Shown piece after piece: positions 51,087-60,631 of a stretch of DNA of 64,000 bases. The notes beneath the pieces are model-generated. The model searched no databases. It was given only the letters and a program-made list of their open reading frames with translations, and was not told where the DNA came from. Numbering within the stretch: the first letter of the stretch is position 1; each line of letters begins with the position of its first letter. Source of the DNA: Blastocatellia bacterium (lineage in GTDB: Bacteria; Acidobacteriota; Blastocatellia; UBA7656; JADIYM01). The translations under genes and the position numbers were made by a program. Location of the stretch: the NCBI GenBank assembly GCA_021463145.1, contig JAJTWZ010000001.1, positions 1-64,000 of the forward strand. The letters are read 5' to 3'.

Positions 51087-52058
51087 TCAGGAAGCTTGCG
51101 TCCGGGCTGCGACGTGGCACGCCACCCGATGGGCGGGCGCTATCTCGACGAGCTGGGGCTCGACCTCGGCGCACTGCGGCTCGGCAACGGGACACCTCGT
51201 CCTGAACCTGCAACCGGACGGAGGATTGAGGGGTGTCGGCACGTCTCCCGCCAGCACGATCCGCTCGCGACGTTGGTCTGGATCGGGGTTCGGAATCGCC
51301 GAGAGCAGGGCCCTCGTGTAGGGGTGCAACGGTCCGGAGTACAGGTCGCGAGCGGGAGCGATCTCGGCCATCCTGCCCAGGTACATCACTCCAACCTGTG
51401 TCGAAATATGCTCGACGACCGCCAGCCCGTGCGAGATGAACAAGTATGTCAGCCCGTGCTCGCGCTGCAGATCCTGCAGCAGATTCACGATCTGCGCCTG
51501 CACCGATACGTCGAGCGCCGAAACCGGCTCGTCCGCAACGATCAGCCTCGGCTTCAACGCAAGAGCGCGCGCGATGCCGATCCGCTGCCGCTGACCTCCC
51601 GAAAACTCGTGCGGGTATCGCTCGCCGGCGTCCGACGCCAGGCCAACCTCGTCGAGCAATTCGCGAACACGCTGCCGCCTGGCCGGCTTCGCGCCGGCGC
51701 CGTGAATCACGAGCGGCTCTTCCAGGATGTCGCGAACGCGCATTCGGGGATTCAACGAAGCAAACGGGTCCTGAAAGATGATCTGCATGTCGCGGCGGCG
51801 GCGGCGAAGCGCATCACGTCCCAGCCCGACGAGATCCTCGCCGTCGATGAAGACCGAGCCCGCAGTCGGCTCGATCAGCCGAAGCACGCATCGTCCGACC
51901 GTAGTCTTCCCGCATCCCGACTCTCCGACGAGGCCGAACGTCTCGCCCGGCGCGATCGAGAAGCTCACGTCGTCGACAGCTCGCACCGTGCCGCCTCCCG
52001 CACCGAACAGGCCGTTTCCTAATTGAAAATGCTTCGTCAGCCCCCGGACATCAAGCAT
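51087..52058 (-). CDS. Oligo/dipeptide ABC transporter ATP-binding protein (OppF/DppF type)
   Basis: [74 protein letters not shown]. Confidence 0.93.
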   Translation of the reverse strand: MLDVRGLTKHFQLGNGLFGAGGGTVRAVDDVSFSIAPGETFGLVGESGCGKTTVGRCVLRLIEPTAGSVFIDGEDLVGLGRDALRRRRRDMQIIFQDPFASLNPRMRVRDILEEPLVIHGAGAKPARRQRVRELLDEVGLASDAGERYPHEFSGGQRQRIGIARALALKPRLIVADEPVSALDVSVQAQIVNLLQDLQREHGLTYLFISHGLAVVEHISTQVGVMYLGRMAEIAPARDLYSGPLHPYTRALLSAIPNPDPDQRRERIVLAGDVPTPLNPPSGCRFRTRCPVAEPQCAEVEPQLVEIAPAHRVACHVAARTQAS

Positions 52059-53064
52059 CGGAAACCTCGACGACTATCTCCGAAGCCCGCCTTGGCTCGA
52101 AGAGCGTGCACCGGACCTCGTGGCCGCCGTCAACGGTAGTAAGAGGAATCGGGCTGTCCGCGCAAACCTCGGCCCAACTGCCGCACCGCGGTCCAAACCT
52201 GCATCCGCGGGGCAGTTCGTAAAGACTAGGCACTACGCCGTCGATCGTCTCGAGCCGCGCGGCCGCAGGCTCCGAAGAGTCACGTCTTAGCTTCGGGACG
52301 CTCTTGAGCAACCCCTGCGTGTACGGATGCTTCGACGCGGTGAAAATCTCACGCATCGACCCTCGTTCGACGATCTGCCCCGCATACATCACGGCGACGT
52401 CGTCGCAAACCTCGGCGACGACGCCCAGATCGTGGGTGATCAGCAGCAGCCCAAGCTCCATCTCGTTCTGCAGCCGCGCCAGAAGTTCGAGTATCTGCGC
52501 CTGGATCGTGACATCGAGGGCCGTCGTCGGCTCGTCCGCGATGAGCAGCTTTGGCTCGCAAGCAAGCGCCATTGCGATCATCGCACGCTGGCGCATACCA
52601 CCGGACATCTCGTGAGGATATGCACGAGCCCGCCGCGCCGCGTCCGGGATGGCTACCAGTTCGAGCATCTCGACAGCCCTTGTCCGCGCGGCCCTCGCCG
52701 ACACGCCACGATGCACGCGAACCGATTCCGCGATCTGGTCGCCGATCGTGAAGACAGGATTCAGGCTCGTCATCGGATCCTGGAAGATCATCGCAATGTC
52801 GTTCCCGCGAACGCGACGCATCGCATCATCGGAAAGCAATCCCAGATCCTGTCCCTCGAACAACACCGCTCCCGACACGATCCGGCCGGGAGGAGCAACG
52901 AGCCTCATGACCGACAGGCTCGTGACCGACTTGCCCGACCCCGACTCGCCGACAAGTCCGAGCGTCCGTCCCTTCTCGACCGAGAAACTGACGCAATCAA
53001 CCGCTCGGGCCGTGCCGCGCGGCGTTACGAAGTGCGTCGAAAGGTCGCGGACGTCGAGAAGCAT
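52051..53064 (-). CDS. Oligo/dipeptide ABC transporter ATP-binding protein (OppD/DppD type)
   Basis: [57 protein letters not shown]; 8-bp overlap with the OppF-type gene. Confidence 0.93.
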   Translation of the reverse strand: MLLDVRDLSTHFVTPRGTARAVDCVSFSVEKGRTLGLVGESGSGKSVTSLSVMRLVAPPGRIVSGAVLFEGQDLGLLSDDAMRRVRGNDIAMIFQDPMTSLNPVFTIGDQIAESVRVHRGVSARAARTRAVEMLELVAIPDAARRARAYPHEMSGGMRQRAMIAMALACEPKLLIADEPTTALDVTIQAQILELLARLQNEMELGLLLITHDLGVVAEVCDDVAVMYAGQIVERGSMREIFTASKHPYTQGLLKSVPKLRRDSSEPAAARLETIDGVVPSLYELPRGCRFGPRCGSWAEVCADSPIPLTTVDGGHEVRCTLFEPRRASEIVVEVSDA

Positions 53065-53101
53065 CGCCTAACGAGGGCGCATCCGAACACGGCGCGCCAG
53101 A

Positions 53102-54760
53102 TCAGATCTCCATGATCACAGGAATGATGACGGGACGCCGCCCCGTGGCTTTCTGGATGTGTCGCTTCAGGGAGATGCGGATGCGATCCTTCATGATCGA
53201 TCCGTCCGTGCGTTCGTCGTGGCCGGCGGCCTTGATCGTCGATTCGAGCACGTCCTTCATTTCGGTGAGCATCTGCTTGTCGCTGTCGTCCATGAACCCG
53301 ACCGTCACAAGCTCAGGATCGGTCTCCATGGCTCCGCTGGTCGGGTTGAAGGCGACGATGGGCATGACGAAACCGTCGTAGGAAAGATTGCGGCGATCGC
53401 GGACGACCATTTCGGCGACTTCTTCCATTCCCGTGCTATCGATGAAAGTGCGGCCGACCAGTACCTTGGCGTGCACCCGAATGCTGTCGGAGTCGAGAGC
53501 GATCACGTCGCCGCTTTCGCACATCAGGACGTTCCGCTCGGTCACGAGCCCGGCGCTTACGACGAAATCCTTGTGCCGGAAGAGCTGCCGCGGCTCGCCG
53601 TGAATGGGTATGTAGAACTTCGGCCGCAATGCCTCGGTGACGATTCGCAGGTCATCCTGTTTCGGGTGACCCGACACGTGTACGCGCGCCACCGACGAGT
53701 CGACGACCGTCCCGCCCTTCTTGAAAATGTTGCCCATCATCCGGGAGATCGAGCGCTCGTTACCGGGAATGATACGGCCCGAGAGCACGACCGTGTCTCC
53801 CTTGTCGATCGCGCACTGTTTGTGCGCGTCGACGGCGATGCGGCCCATTGCGGAAGCGGGCTCACCTTGGCAGCCGGAAGCGATGACGACCAGTTCTTCA
53901 CCCTCGTACTTCTTGATGTCGTTGGGGTTGATCATCAATCCGTCCGGAATGTCGAGGAAGCGCAGGCTGTCGCCGAGCTCGACATTGCGCTGGATCGAGC
54001 GTCCGAGCACGGCCACTTTCTTGTGGAACTCGTACGCCATGTCGAAAATGATCTGCAGCCTGTGGATTGACGAACTGAAGCAGGTGACGACGATCTTGCC
54101 ATCCGCCTGTTCGAAGACGTCCTCGAAAGCCGGGATTACCGACTTCTCCGAGCCAGTCCTCCCTGGCGACTCGGCGTTTGTCGAGTCGGTGAAGAGCGCG
54201 AGCACGCCCTTGTCACCGATCTCTCTCAGACGCGTCAGATCGATAGCCGAGCCGCACACAGGTGTTTCGTCCACTTTGAAATCGCCCGTGTGAACGATGG
54301 TTCCAACCGGCGTAGAAACCGCCAATGCCACGCAATCGACAAGCGAGTGCGAGACACGGACCGGCTCGATCGAAAACGGTCCAATCGAGAACGACTCGCG
54401 CGGCTTGATGATGTTGAGTTGGACCTTTTGCGCCAGGTCGTGCTCGTGCAGGCGACCCTCAACGAGACCGAGAGTGAATCGCGTTCCATAGACCGGGACG
54501 TTGGCTGTCTTGAGCACGAACGGCAAAGCGCCGATGTGGTCCTCGTGCCCGTGAGTCAGAACGATCGCGCGAAGGAGGTGTTTGTTGTCGGCAATGAAGG
54601 TAAGGTCCGGAATGACGAAATCGACGCCCGGAAGTCCGTCCTCGGGAAACATCAATCCGCAGTCGATAGCGATCATGTCGTCGCCGTAGCGAACGACCAT
54701 CATGTTCATGCCAAATTCGCCAATCCCACCGAGTGGGATGACTTCGAGTGTGTTACTCAC
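53102..54760 (-). CDS. rnj: Ribonuclease J
   Basis: VIPLGGIGEFGMNMMVVRYGDDMIAIDCGLMFPEDGLPGVDFVIPD; LTHGHEDHIGALP. Confidence 0.95.
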   Translation of the reverse strand: MSNTLEVIPLGGIGEFGMNMMVVRYGDDMIAIDCGLMFPEDGLPGVDFVIPDLTFIADNKHLLRAIVLTHGHEDHIGALPFVLKTANVPVYGTRFTLGLVEGRLHEHDLAQKVQLNIIKPRESFSIGPFSIEPVRVSHSLVDCVALAVSTPVGTIVHTGDFKVDETPVCGSAIDLTRLREIGDKGVLALFTDSTNAESPGRTGSEKSVIPAFEDVFEQADGKIVVTCFSSSIHRLQIIFDMAYEFHKKVAVLGRSIQRNVELGDSLRFLDIPDGLMINPNDIKKYEGEELVVIASGCQGEPASAMGRIAVDAHKQCAIDKGDTVVLSGRIIPGNERSISRMMGNIFKKGGTVVDSSVARVHVSGHPKQDDLRIVTEALRPKFYIPIHGEPRQLFRHKDFVVSAGLVTERNVLMCESGDVIALDSDSIRVHAKVLVGRTFIDSTGMEEVAEMVVRDRRNLSYDGFVMPIVAFNPTSGAMETDPELVTVGFMDDSDKQMLTEMKDVLESTIKAAGHDERTDGSIMKDRIRISLKRHIQKATGRRPVIIPVIMEI

Positions 54761-54787
54761 CAGGTTCTTCAGTTCCTCTGCTCAAAA

Positions 54788-54802
54788 TTGCGCTGAGCGC
54801 AA
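54788..54802. repeat. 15-bp perfect odd palindrome TTGCGCT-G-AGCGCAA in RNase J leader
   Basis: 7-bp arms around one base, 28 nt upstream of RNase J start codon. Confidence 0.8.
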
Positions 54803-54860
54803 AGCCCTCCACCATAACAGAGTTATAGATCGTTTGTCGCGGCCGGTAGGCGCCACGGGG

Positions 54861-54899
54861 CCGTAGCCCTGCCACATGGTTCGGCCGCCAGGGCTACGG
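54861..54899. repeat. 11-bp inverted repeat CCGTAGCCCTG-N17-CAGGGCTACGG
   Basis: Perfect arms; overlaps the 3' end of the DUF885 gene. Confidence 0.85.
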
Positions 54900-56651
54900 G
54901 CGGCGACGTTCCCGGATGTACTCCTCTATCCGTTCGTCGAGTATCGAAAGGGGAACGGGACCGGTCTCGAGTATCGCGTCGTGAAAGGATCGGATGTCGA
55001 AGCGCGCTCCCAGTTCCTTCTCCGCCCTCTCGCGAAGCTTGCGGATCCGGATCTCGCCCGTCTTGTACGCCAGCGCCTGACCGGGCCACGAGATGTACCG
55101 ATCCGTTTCGGTCCTAACCTCGTGGAGCGAGAGCGCCGTGTTCGCTGCCAGATAGTCCATGGCCTGCTGGCGTGTCCATCCTTCGTTGTGAAGCCCGGTA
55201 TCTACGACCAGCCGGCAGGCGCGCCACATCTCGTATGTCAATCGGCCGAAGTTACTGTACGGATCGGAGTAGAAGCCTGCTTCGAGCCCGAGACGCTCCG
55301 CGTACAGCGCCCAGCCTTCGCTGTACGCATCGATCGAGACTTGCCGGCGAAAGGGCGGCAGTCCCGGAAGTTCTCTCTGAAGGGCGACCTGCAGATGGTG
55401 TCCCGGCACGGCCTCGTGCAGGCTCAGAGCTTCGAGCGTGTACATCGTGCGGGTTTCGGGACGGTACGTGTTTACCCAGTAGAAGCCAGCCCGCGAGCCG
55501 TCAGTCGCGGGCTCGACGTAACGCCCGGCGGTGAACTTCGGCGCAAGGTCCATCGGCACCGGCCGCACTCCATATGGCACGCGCGGCAGCTTTCCGAATA
55601 GTTGAGGAAGCGCTCCGTCCATGCGCTTCACGATGTAGGCGGCCTCGCGCATCAACTCGTCGCCTGACTTCGGCCGAAACCTGGGATCGGTCCGAAGGAA
55701 GTTCAGAAACGCAGCGTAGTCCCCAGAAAAGCCCGTCTTCCGGATGACTGCGTCCATCTCGGCGCGAATTCGAGCGACCTCGGCGAGCCCTGTCTTGTGA
55801 ACTTCCTCTGGCGTGACGTCGAGCGTCGTGTACCGGCGAACACAGTAGGCATAGTAGGCCTTGCCATCCGGCATGTCGCGCGCCCCCGTCGTCGTTCGTG
55901 CCGCCGGAACGTACTTCTCCGTCCAGAACCCCAGTAGTTCCCGATAGGCGGGTACGACAGCTTCACGGATTGCGGAGAGCCCGGCCGCACGAAGGCGGGA
56001 GCGATCGGCGTCAGATATCGCCGACGGAAATGCGTCGAACGGCCTCGCAAAGACGCTCGTCGAGGGATCGTCGACGACGTGCGCCCGGATCGTCTCGTCA
56101 TAGCCGTCGAGCACGATCCGCGGCAACGAGAATCCGGTCCGCAAGCCCTCGGCGAGAAGTGCGATCTGCTCGCGGTTGTACCTCGGGAAGTCGCGAAGCC
56201 GCGCGATGTAGTTCTCGTAGTCTCGGACCGTGGCGAGCGGAACCTCCGTTGGCAACTGGGCAAAGCCCATGTGATATCCCCAGTCACCTGTCAACGAACA
56301 ACGCCACTGTCCCCGATCGAACATCTCGATGCTGTTGCGTAGATCCCAGGCGAACACATCGAAGCTGACCCGATCGACGCTCGTGAGGCTCGCGCGATCG
56401 ATCGCCGCGAGCCGCCGGAGCATCTCTCTGTCGTGCTCTGCGCGTCGCGTGAGGTCTGCGACCGTAACTGACGCAAGCCTGTCGTTTGCCCTGTGGTCGC
56501 CAACCGAGGTGGCAAGCATCGGATCTTCGGAGAGCCGGAACTCCCAGTCCTCTGCGAAAAGCGCGTGAAGAGTGGCGGCGGCGTCCGGCGAAGCAAACAC
56601 TTTCAGCGAGCACACCAGAATCAGCACGAGGCAGACTGTCACGAGGCGCAT
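54894..56651 (-). CDS. DUF885-family secreted protein (peptidase-like)
   Basis: TMYTLEALSLHEAVPGHHLQVALQRELPGLPPFRR; SYSEGWALYAERLG-like AYSEGWALYAERLGLEAG. Confidence 0.9.
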   Translation of the reverse strand: MRLVTVCLVLILVCSLKVFASPDAAATLHALFAEDWEFRLSEDPMLATSVGDHRANDRLASVTVADLTRRAEHDREMLRRLAAIDRASLTSVDRVSFDVFAWDLRNSIEMFDRGQWRCSLTGDWGYHMGFAQLPTEVPLATVRDYENYIARLRDFPRYNREQIALLAEGLRTGFSLPRIVLDGYDETIRAHVVDDPSTSVFARPFDAFPSAISDADRSRLRAAGLSAIREAVVPAYRELLGFWTEKYVPAARTTTGARDMPDGKAYYAYCVRRYTTLDVTPEEVHKTGLAEVARIRAEMDAVIRKTGFSGDYAAFLNFLRTDPRFRPKSGDELMREAAYIVKRMDGALPQLFGKLPRVPYGVRPVPMDLAPKFTAGRYVEPATDGSRAGFYWVNTYRPETRTMYTLEALSLHEAVPGHHLQVALQRELPGLPPFRRQVSIDAYSEGWALYAERLGLEAGFYSDPYSNFGRLTYEMWRACRLVVDTGLHNEGWTRQQAMDYLAANTALSLHEVRTETDRYISWPGQALAYKTGEIRIRKLRERAEKELGARFDIRSFHDAILETGPVPLSILDERIEEYIRERRRP

Positions 56652-56852
56652 ATCGGTTCTCCGTTGGCCGCTGGCTGCGGCACTGATGACTGCAGGCGCC
56701 CACTCTACTCGATGACGGCATTCGGATCGCAGGCAGGCGGCCCTGGATCAAGTAGTTTCCGGCGGTGCTGGCACCTTGCGGCTCGAGGGTAGCAGCCGCC
56801 CGGAACAAGCCAGCTTCCGCCTCCCGGCGAACCTGGCTCCCCTCTCGCCCGT

Positions 56853-58466
56853 TCAGACCGTGAGGGCCTCCGCGTATTCGCCGAACACGGATCGCAGCCG
56901 ATTCGATATCTCGCCCACCGTGGCATAGGCCTCGACAGCAGCAAGGATCAGGGGCAGGAGGTTGTCGGATCCAGCCGCGCCTGCCTCGACAGCGGCCAGC
57001 GCCTGCTCGCACCTGGTAGCGTCACGAGACGCGCGCACGGCTCGCAGGCGTTCGACCTGGGCGGACTCGATCGCCGGATCGATCGATTGAGCGTGCCGGG
57101 GCGGTTCGGTTTCGACGGTGAACCTGTTGACGCCGACGACGATCGCTTCTTCCCTTTCCACGGCGAGTTGCGCCTCATAGGCCGCATCCTGAATCTCGCG
57201 CTGAATGAACCCGGACTCAATCGCGGCCAGCGTTCCGCCCATTTCGTCGATACGCCGAATATACTCGGCGGCGCCGCGCTCGATCTGTTCCGTCAGCGAC
57301 TCGATCGCGTATGAGCCGGCAAGTGGATCGGCCGTGTCCGCAACGCCGGATTCATACGCCACGACCTGCTGGGTGCGAAGCGCAACAAGCGCCGACGCTT
57401 CGGTCGGCAGGCCGATCGCCTCGTCACGCGAGTTCGTGTGCAGCGACTGCGTCCCGCCAAGCACGGCCGCCAGCGCCTGCAGGGTAACGCGGACAACATT
57501 GACATCCTGCTGCTGCGCCGTAAGGGTAGATCCCGCAGTTTGCGTGTGGAATCTCAACATCTGCGACTTCGGGTTCGTCGAGCCGAATCGATCCCGCATT
57601 ATGCGCGCCCACAGGCGGCGCGCCGCGCGGAACTTCGCGACCTCTTCGAGAAAATTGTTGTGCGCGTTGAAGAAGAACGAAAGCTGAGGGCCTATCCGGT
57701 CGACGTCCTGCCCCCTGTCGACTGCCGCCTGAACGTAGCAAATCGCATCGGCGAGCGTGAAGGCGACTTCCTGGACTGCGGTCGATCCAGCCTCCCGGAT
57801 GTGATAGCCCGAGATCGAGATCGTGTTCCACTTCGGGGCTTCGCTGGCGCAGAACTCGAAGATGTCGGTGACGATCCGCAGGCTTGGCCGCGGCGGGTAG
57901 ATGTACGTTCCGCGAGCGATGTACTCCTTGAGGATGTCGTTCTGAACGGTGCCGGACAGTTGAGTCGACGCGACTCCCTGCTTCCTTCCGACCGCGATGT
58001 ACATACAGAGGAGGACGGCGGCGGTTGCGTTGATCGTCATCGACGTGGAGACCCGCTCGAGTGGAATGCCCTCGAAGAGCGTTTCCATATCGGCAAGAGT
58101 GTCGATGGCGACGCCAACCTTGCCGACCTCGCCACTCGATAGCGGGTCGTCCGAATCCAGCCCGATCTGCGTCGGAAGATCGAACGCGACCGAAAGCCCC
58201 GTGGTGCCCTGCCCGAGCAGATACCGGTAGCGGCGGTTCGACTCCTCCGCCGTGGCGAATCCCGCGTATTGGCGCATCGTCCATAGGCGTCCTCGATACA
58301 TCGTCGGCTGCACGCCTCGCGTATACGGAAAGCTGCCGGGATCCCCGAGATCACGTTCGTAATCGGTGCCGCAGCTGTCCTCGACGCGGAAAGCCCGCTT
58401 CAACTCGATTCCACTGGATGTTTCGAACCTATCTCGTCGCTCGGTACTGCTAGTCTTGCTGCTCAT
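56853..58466 (-). CDS. Methylmalonyl-CoA mutase family, large-subunit catalytic domain only
   Basis: [61 protein letters not shown]; ends at ~537 aa without B12-binding domain. Confidence 0.93.
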   Translation of the reverse strand: MSSKTSSTERRDRFETSSGIELKRAFRVEDSCGTDYERDLGDPGSFPYTRGVQPTMYRGRLWTMRQYAGFATAEESNRRYRYLLGQGTTGLSVAFDLPTQIGLDSDDPLSSGEVGKVGVAIDTLADMETLFEGIPLERVSTSMTINATAAVLLCMYIAVGRKQGVASTQLSGTVQNDILKEYIARGTYIYPPRPSLRIVTDIFEFCASEAPKWNTISISGYHIREAGSTAVQEVAFTLADAICYVQAAVDRGQDVDRIGPQLSFFFNAHNNFLEEVAKFRAARRLWARIMRDRFGSTNPKSQMLRFHTQTAGSTLTAQQQDVNVVRVTLQALAAVLGGTQSLHTNSRDEAIGLPTEASALVALRTQQVVAYESGVADTADPLAGSYAIESLTEQIERGAAEYIRRIDEMGGTLAAIESGFIQREIQDAAYEAQLAVEREEAIVVGVNRFTVETEPPRHAQSIDPAIESAQVERLRAVRASRDATRCEQALAAVEAGAAGSDNLLPLILAAVEAYATVGEISNRLRSVFGEYAEALTV

Positions 58467-58538
58467 CGCTCGCGTCTCCGTTCAGGTGTTGACCCGGAAG
58501 TATGGCGAATCGCCAGTCCCGGTGCGAGGATTGTGGGA

Positions 58539-59180
58539 TCAATACTGGCGAAACGTCAGGTTGTAGCGGCCCGGAACGCCAAGTTCGGCTGGCCCGGTGC
58601 CAGGCGCGATCCGTGCGATGCCGTGGTAACGGAGCCTCGCTGGACCGCCGAACACGAACGCGTCACCAGACTCGAGCCAGAAACGACGCACGGGATCTCG
58701 CCTCCGCAATCCGCCGAACTCGAACAGCCCCGAATCGCCGATCGAGATAGACACGATCGGCACTCCCGCCTCGATGGTCTCGGGGCGTTCGTCCTTGTCC
58801 ACATGCAGCCCCAGTCGCCCCTCGGCCCCATACCAGTTCACAATGAGAACGTCGGGATTGATCGCAAATCCGGACGCTGCCGCTGCCCCCCGTGCGCGCG
58901 TCGCGAGCGACTCGGGAATGGCCTGAGCCGGGAGACCGTCGACATCCGTTCGAATCGACTCGTAGCGATACGTGCGAGCATTCCAGTGATGCCCACAACA
59001 GAGCATGCGGACACGCATTCGAGCCCCGCTTCGAAGAACCGGGGTATAGAAGCCAGCCTCCGACTCGCCGAGCCGCCGGACGGCCTCGAGCACCTCCCGC
59101 TGCGCGACCGAGGACAGCCACGACCGCAGAAGCACCGCGCCGTCCGCGATTTCGGTGTGTGCTGAAATTGCCGCAGTCAC
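58539..59180 (-). CDS. alkB: AlkB-family 2OG-Fe(II) dioxygenase (DNA alkylation repair)
   Basis: NWYGAEGRLGLHVDKDE; VSISIGDSGLFEFGGLRRRDP; LESGDAFVFGGPARLRYHGIARI. Confidence 0.92.
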   Translation of the reverse strand: MTAAISAHTEIADGAVLLRSWLSSVAQREVLEAVRRLGESEAGFYTPVLRSGARMRVRMLCCGHHWNARTYRYESIRTDVDGLPAQAIPESLATRARGAAAASGFAINPDVLIVNWYGAEGRLGLHVDKDERPETIEAGVPIVSISIGDSGLFEFGGLRRRDPVRRFWLESGDAFVFGGPARLRYHGIARIAPGTGPAELGVPGRYNLTFRQY

Positions 59181-59186
59181 GGCCCG

Positions 59187-59192
59187 AGTCTA
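59187..59192 (-). promoter_or_regulatory. Extended -10 (TGC-TAGACT), 6 nt before alkB GTG
   Basis: Minus strand: cagTGCTAGACTcgggccGTG. Confidence 0.45.
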
Positions 59193-59217
59193 GCACTGCA
59201 GGGCTACTTGACGTTGC

Positions 59218-59246
59218 TTGACGCTCCCTTGCCGGTCGACTAGACT
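59218..59246 (+). promoter_or_regulatory. Sigma70-type promoter TTGACG-N17-TAGACT upstream of sucC
   Basis: 59218-59223 and 59241-59246 with 17-nt spacer. Confidence 0.65.
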
Positions 59247-59296
59247 CCGCCTCTTTTCCGGCCAAAAGCCGCTATTTTCCGGTCCGAGGAGTCGGC

Positions 59297-60457
59297 ATGA
59301 AGATTCACGAGTATCAGGCAAAGGCGTTGCTTGCGAAGTTCGGCGTCAAGATTCCCAGGGGCATCGTCGCCAGGTCAGTCGAGGAAGCCGTCGAAGCCGG
59401 CAAGTCGCTTGGGCTGCCCGTCGTCGTGAAAGCGCAGATTCACGCTGGCGGCCGCGGAAAGGGTGGTGGAGTCAAGCTGGCGAGGACGGAAGCCGACCTC
59501 GAATCCATCGCCGGGCAGATTCTCGGAATGCAGCTCGTGACGCACCAGACCGGCCCGGAAGGGCGAACCGTCAAGACTCTGTTCATCGAAGAAGGCCTCG
59601 CAATCAAGCAGGAGTTTTACCTCGGGATCGTGCTCGACCGCGCCACGTCGAAGCTCGTGTTCATGGCCTCCCGGGAAGGCGGAATGGACATCGAGGAGGT
59701 GGCGGCAACTCACCCCGAGAGGATCCTCAAGGAGACGATCGATCCAACGGTTGGAATGCAGCCTTTCCAGGCCCGCAAGCTCGCATTCGGTCTCGGACTG
59801 GCGCCCGAACTCGTCGGCAAGGCGACGAAGTTCATGCTCTCGCTAGCGAAGGCATTCGACGAGGCTGACGCGAACCTTCTCGAGATCAATCCATTCCTGC
59901 TGACGGAGGACGGCGAGCTGTACGCTCTCGATGCAAAGGTCGGCTTTGACGACAATGCGATGTTCCGTCACAAGGACTACGCCGAGCTCCGCGACCTGAA
60001 CGAAGAGGAGCCGCTCGAGATCGAAGCTTCGAAGTTCGACCTGAACTACATCAAGCTCGACGGGTCCATAGGCTGCATGGTCAACGGCGCCGGGCTCGCG
60101 ATGGCGACGATGGACATCATCAAGCTGGCCGGAGCGGAGCCGGCGAATTTTCTCGACGTGGGCGGTGGCGCGAGCCAGGAACGTGTCGAGAACGCGTTCA
60201 GGATCATTCTCGCGGACCCGCACGTGAAGGCCGTCCTGATCAACATTTTCGGCGGAATAGTCCGGTGCGACATGGTCGCCTCGGGCGTCGTTGAAGCCGC
60301 GAAGAAAGTAGGGGTACAGATACCGATCGTCGTGCGTCTCGAAGGAACGAATGTCGAGATGGGCCGCGAAGTGCTTGCGGCGTCCGGTATCGACATAATC
60401 ACGGCGAGCTCAATGAAGGATGCGGCTGAAAAGGTAGTTGCCGCATCCTGCAGATAG
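59297..60457 (+). CDS. sucC: Succinate-CoA ligase (ADP-forming) subunit beta
   Basis: [76 protein letters not shown]. Confidence 0.97.
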   Translation: MKIHEYQAKALLAKFGVKIPRGIVARSVEEAVEAGKSLGLPVVVKAQIHAGGRGKGGGVKLARTEADLESIAGQILGMQLVTHQTGPEGRTVKTLFIEEGLAIKQEFYLGIVLDRATSKLVFMASREGGMDIEEVAATHPERILKETIDPTVGMQPFQARKLAFGLGLAPELVGKATKFMLSLAKAFDEADANLLEINPFLLTEDGELYALDAKVGFDDNAMFRHKDYAELRDLNEEEPLEIEASKFDLNYIKLDGSIGCMVNGAGLAMATMDIIKLAGAEPANFLDVGGGASQERVENAFRIILADPHVKAVLINIFGGIVRCDMVASGVVEAAKKVGVQIPIVVRLEGTNVEMGREVLAASGIDIITASSMKDAAEKVVAASCR

Positions 60458-60480
60458 CGGGGTGGCTTTGAGTTTCAGTC

Positions 60481-60512
60481 ACGGGCGCGTTCCGGCAACG
60501 GGGCGCGCCCGT
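60481..60512 (+). terminator. GC-rich stem-loop downstream of sucC
   Basis: ACGGGCGCG-N14-CGCGCCCGT then TTCGT; perfect 9-bp stem, short T-run. Confidence 0.55.
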
Positions 60513-60631
60513 TTCGTATTCGAGCGCGTATCAGGCCGAGTCCGGCAGACCTCAGTGCTCGAGGGGCGTTTGATATACTTCGAGGCAGGCAGCCGCGCCC
60601 AAGAGTCGGTTCAAACGAGGAGTTCCAGCGC

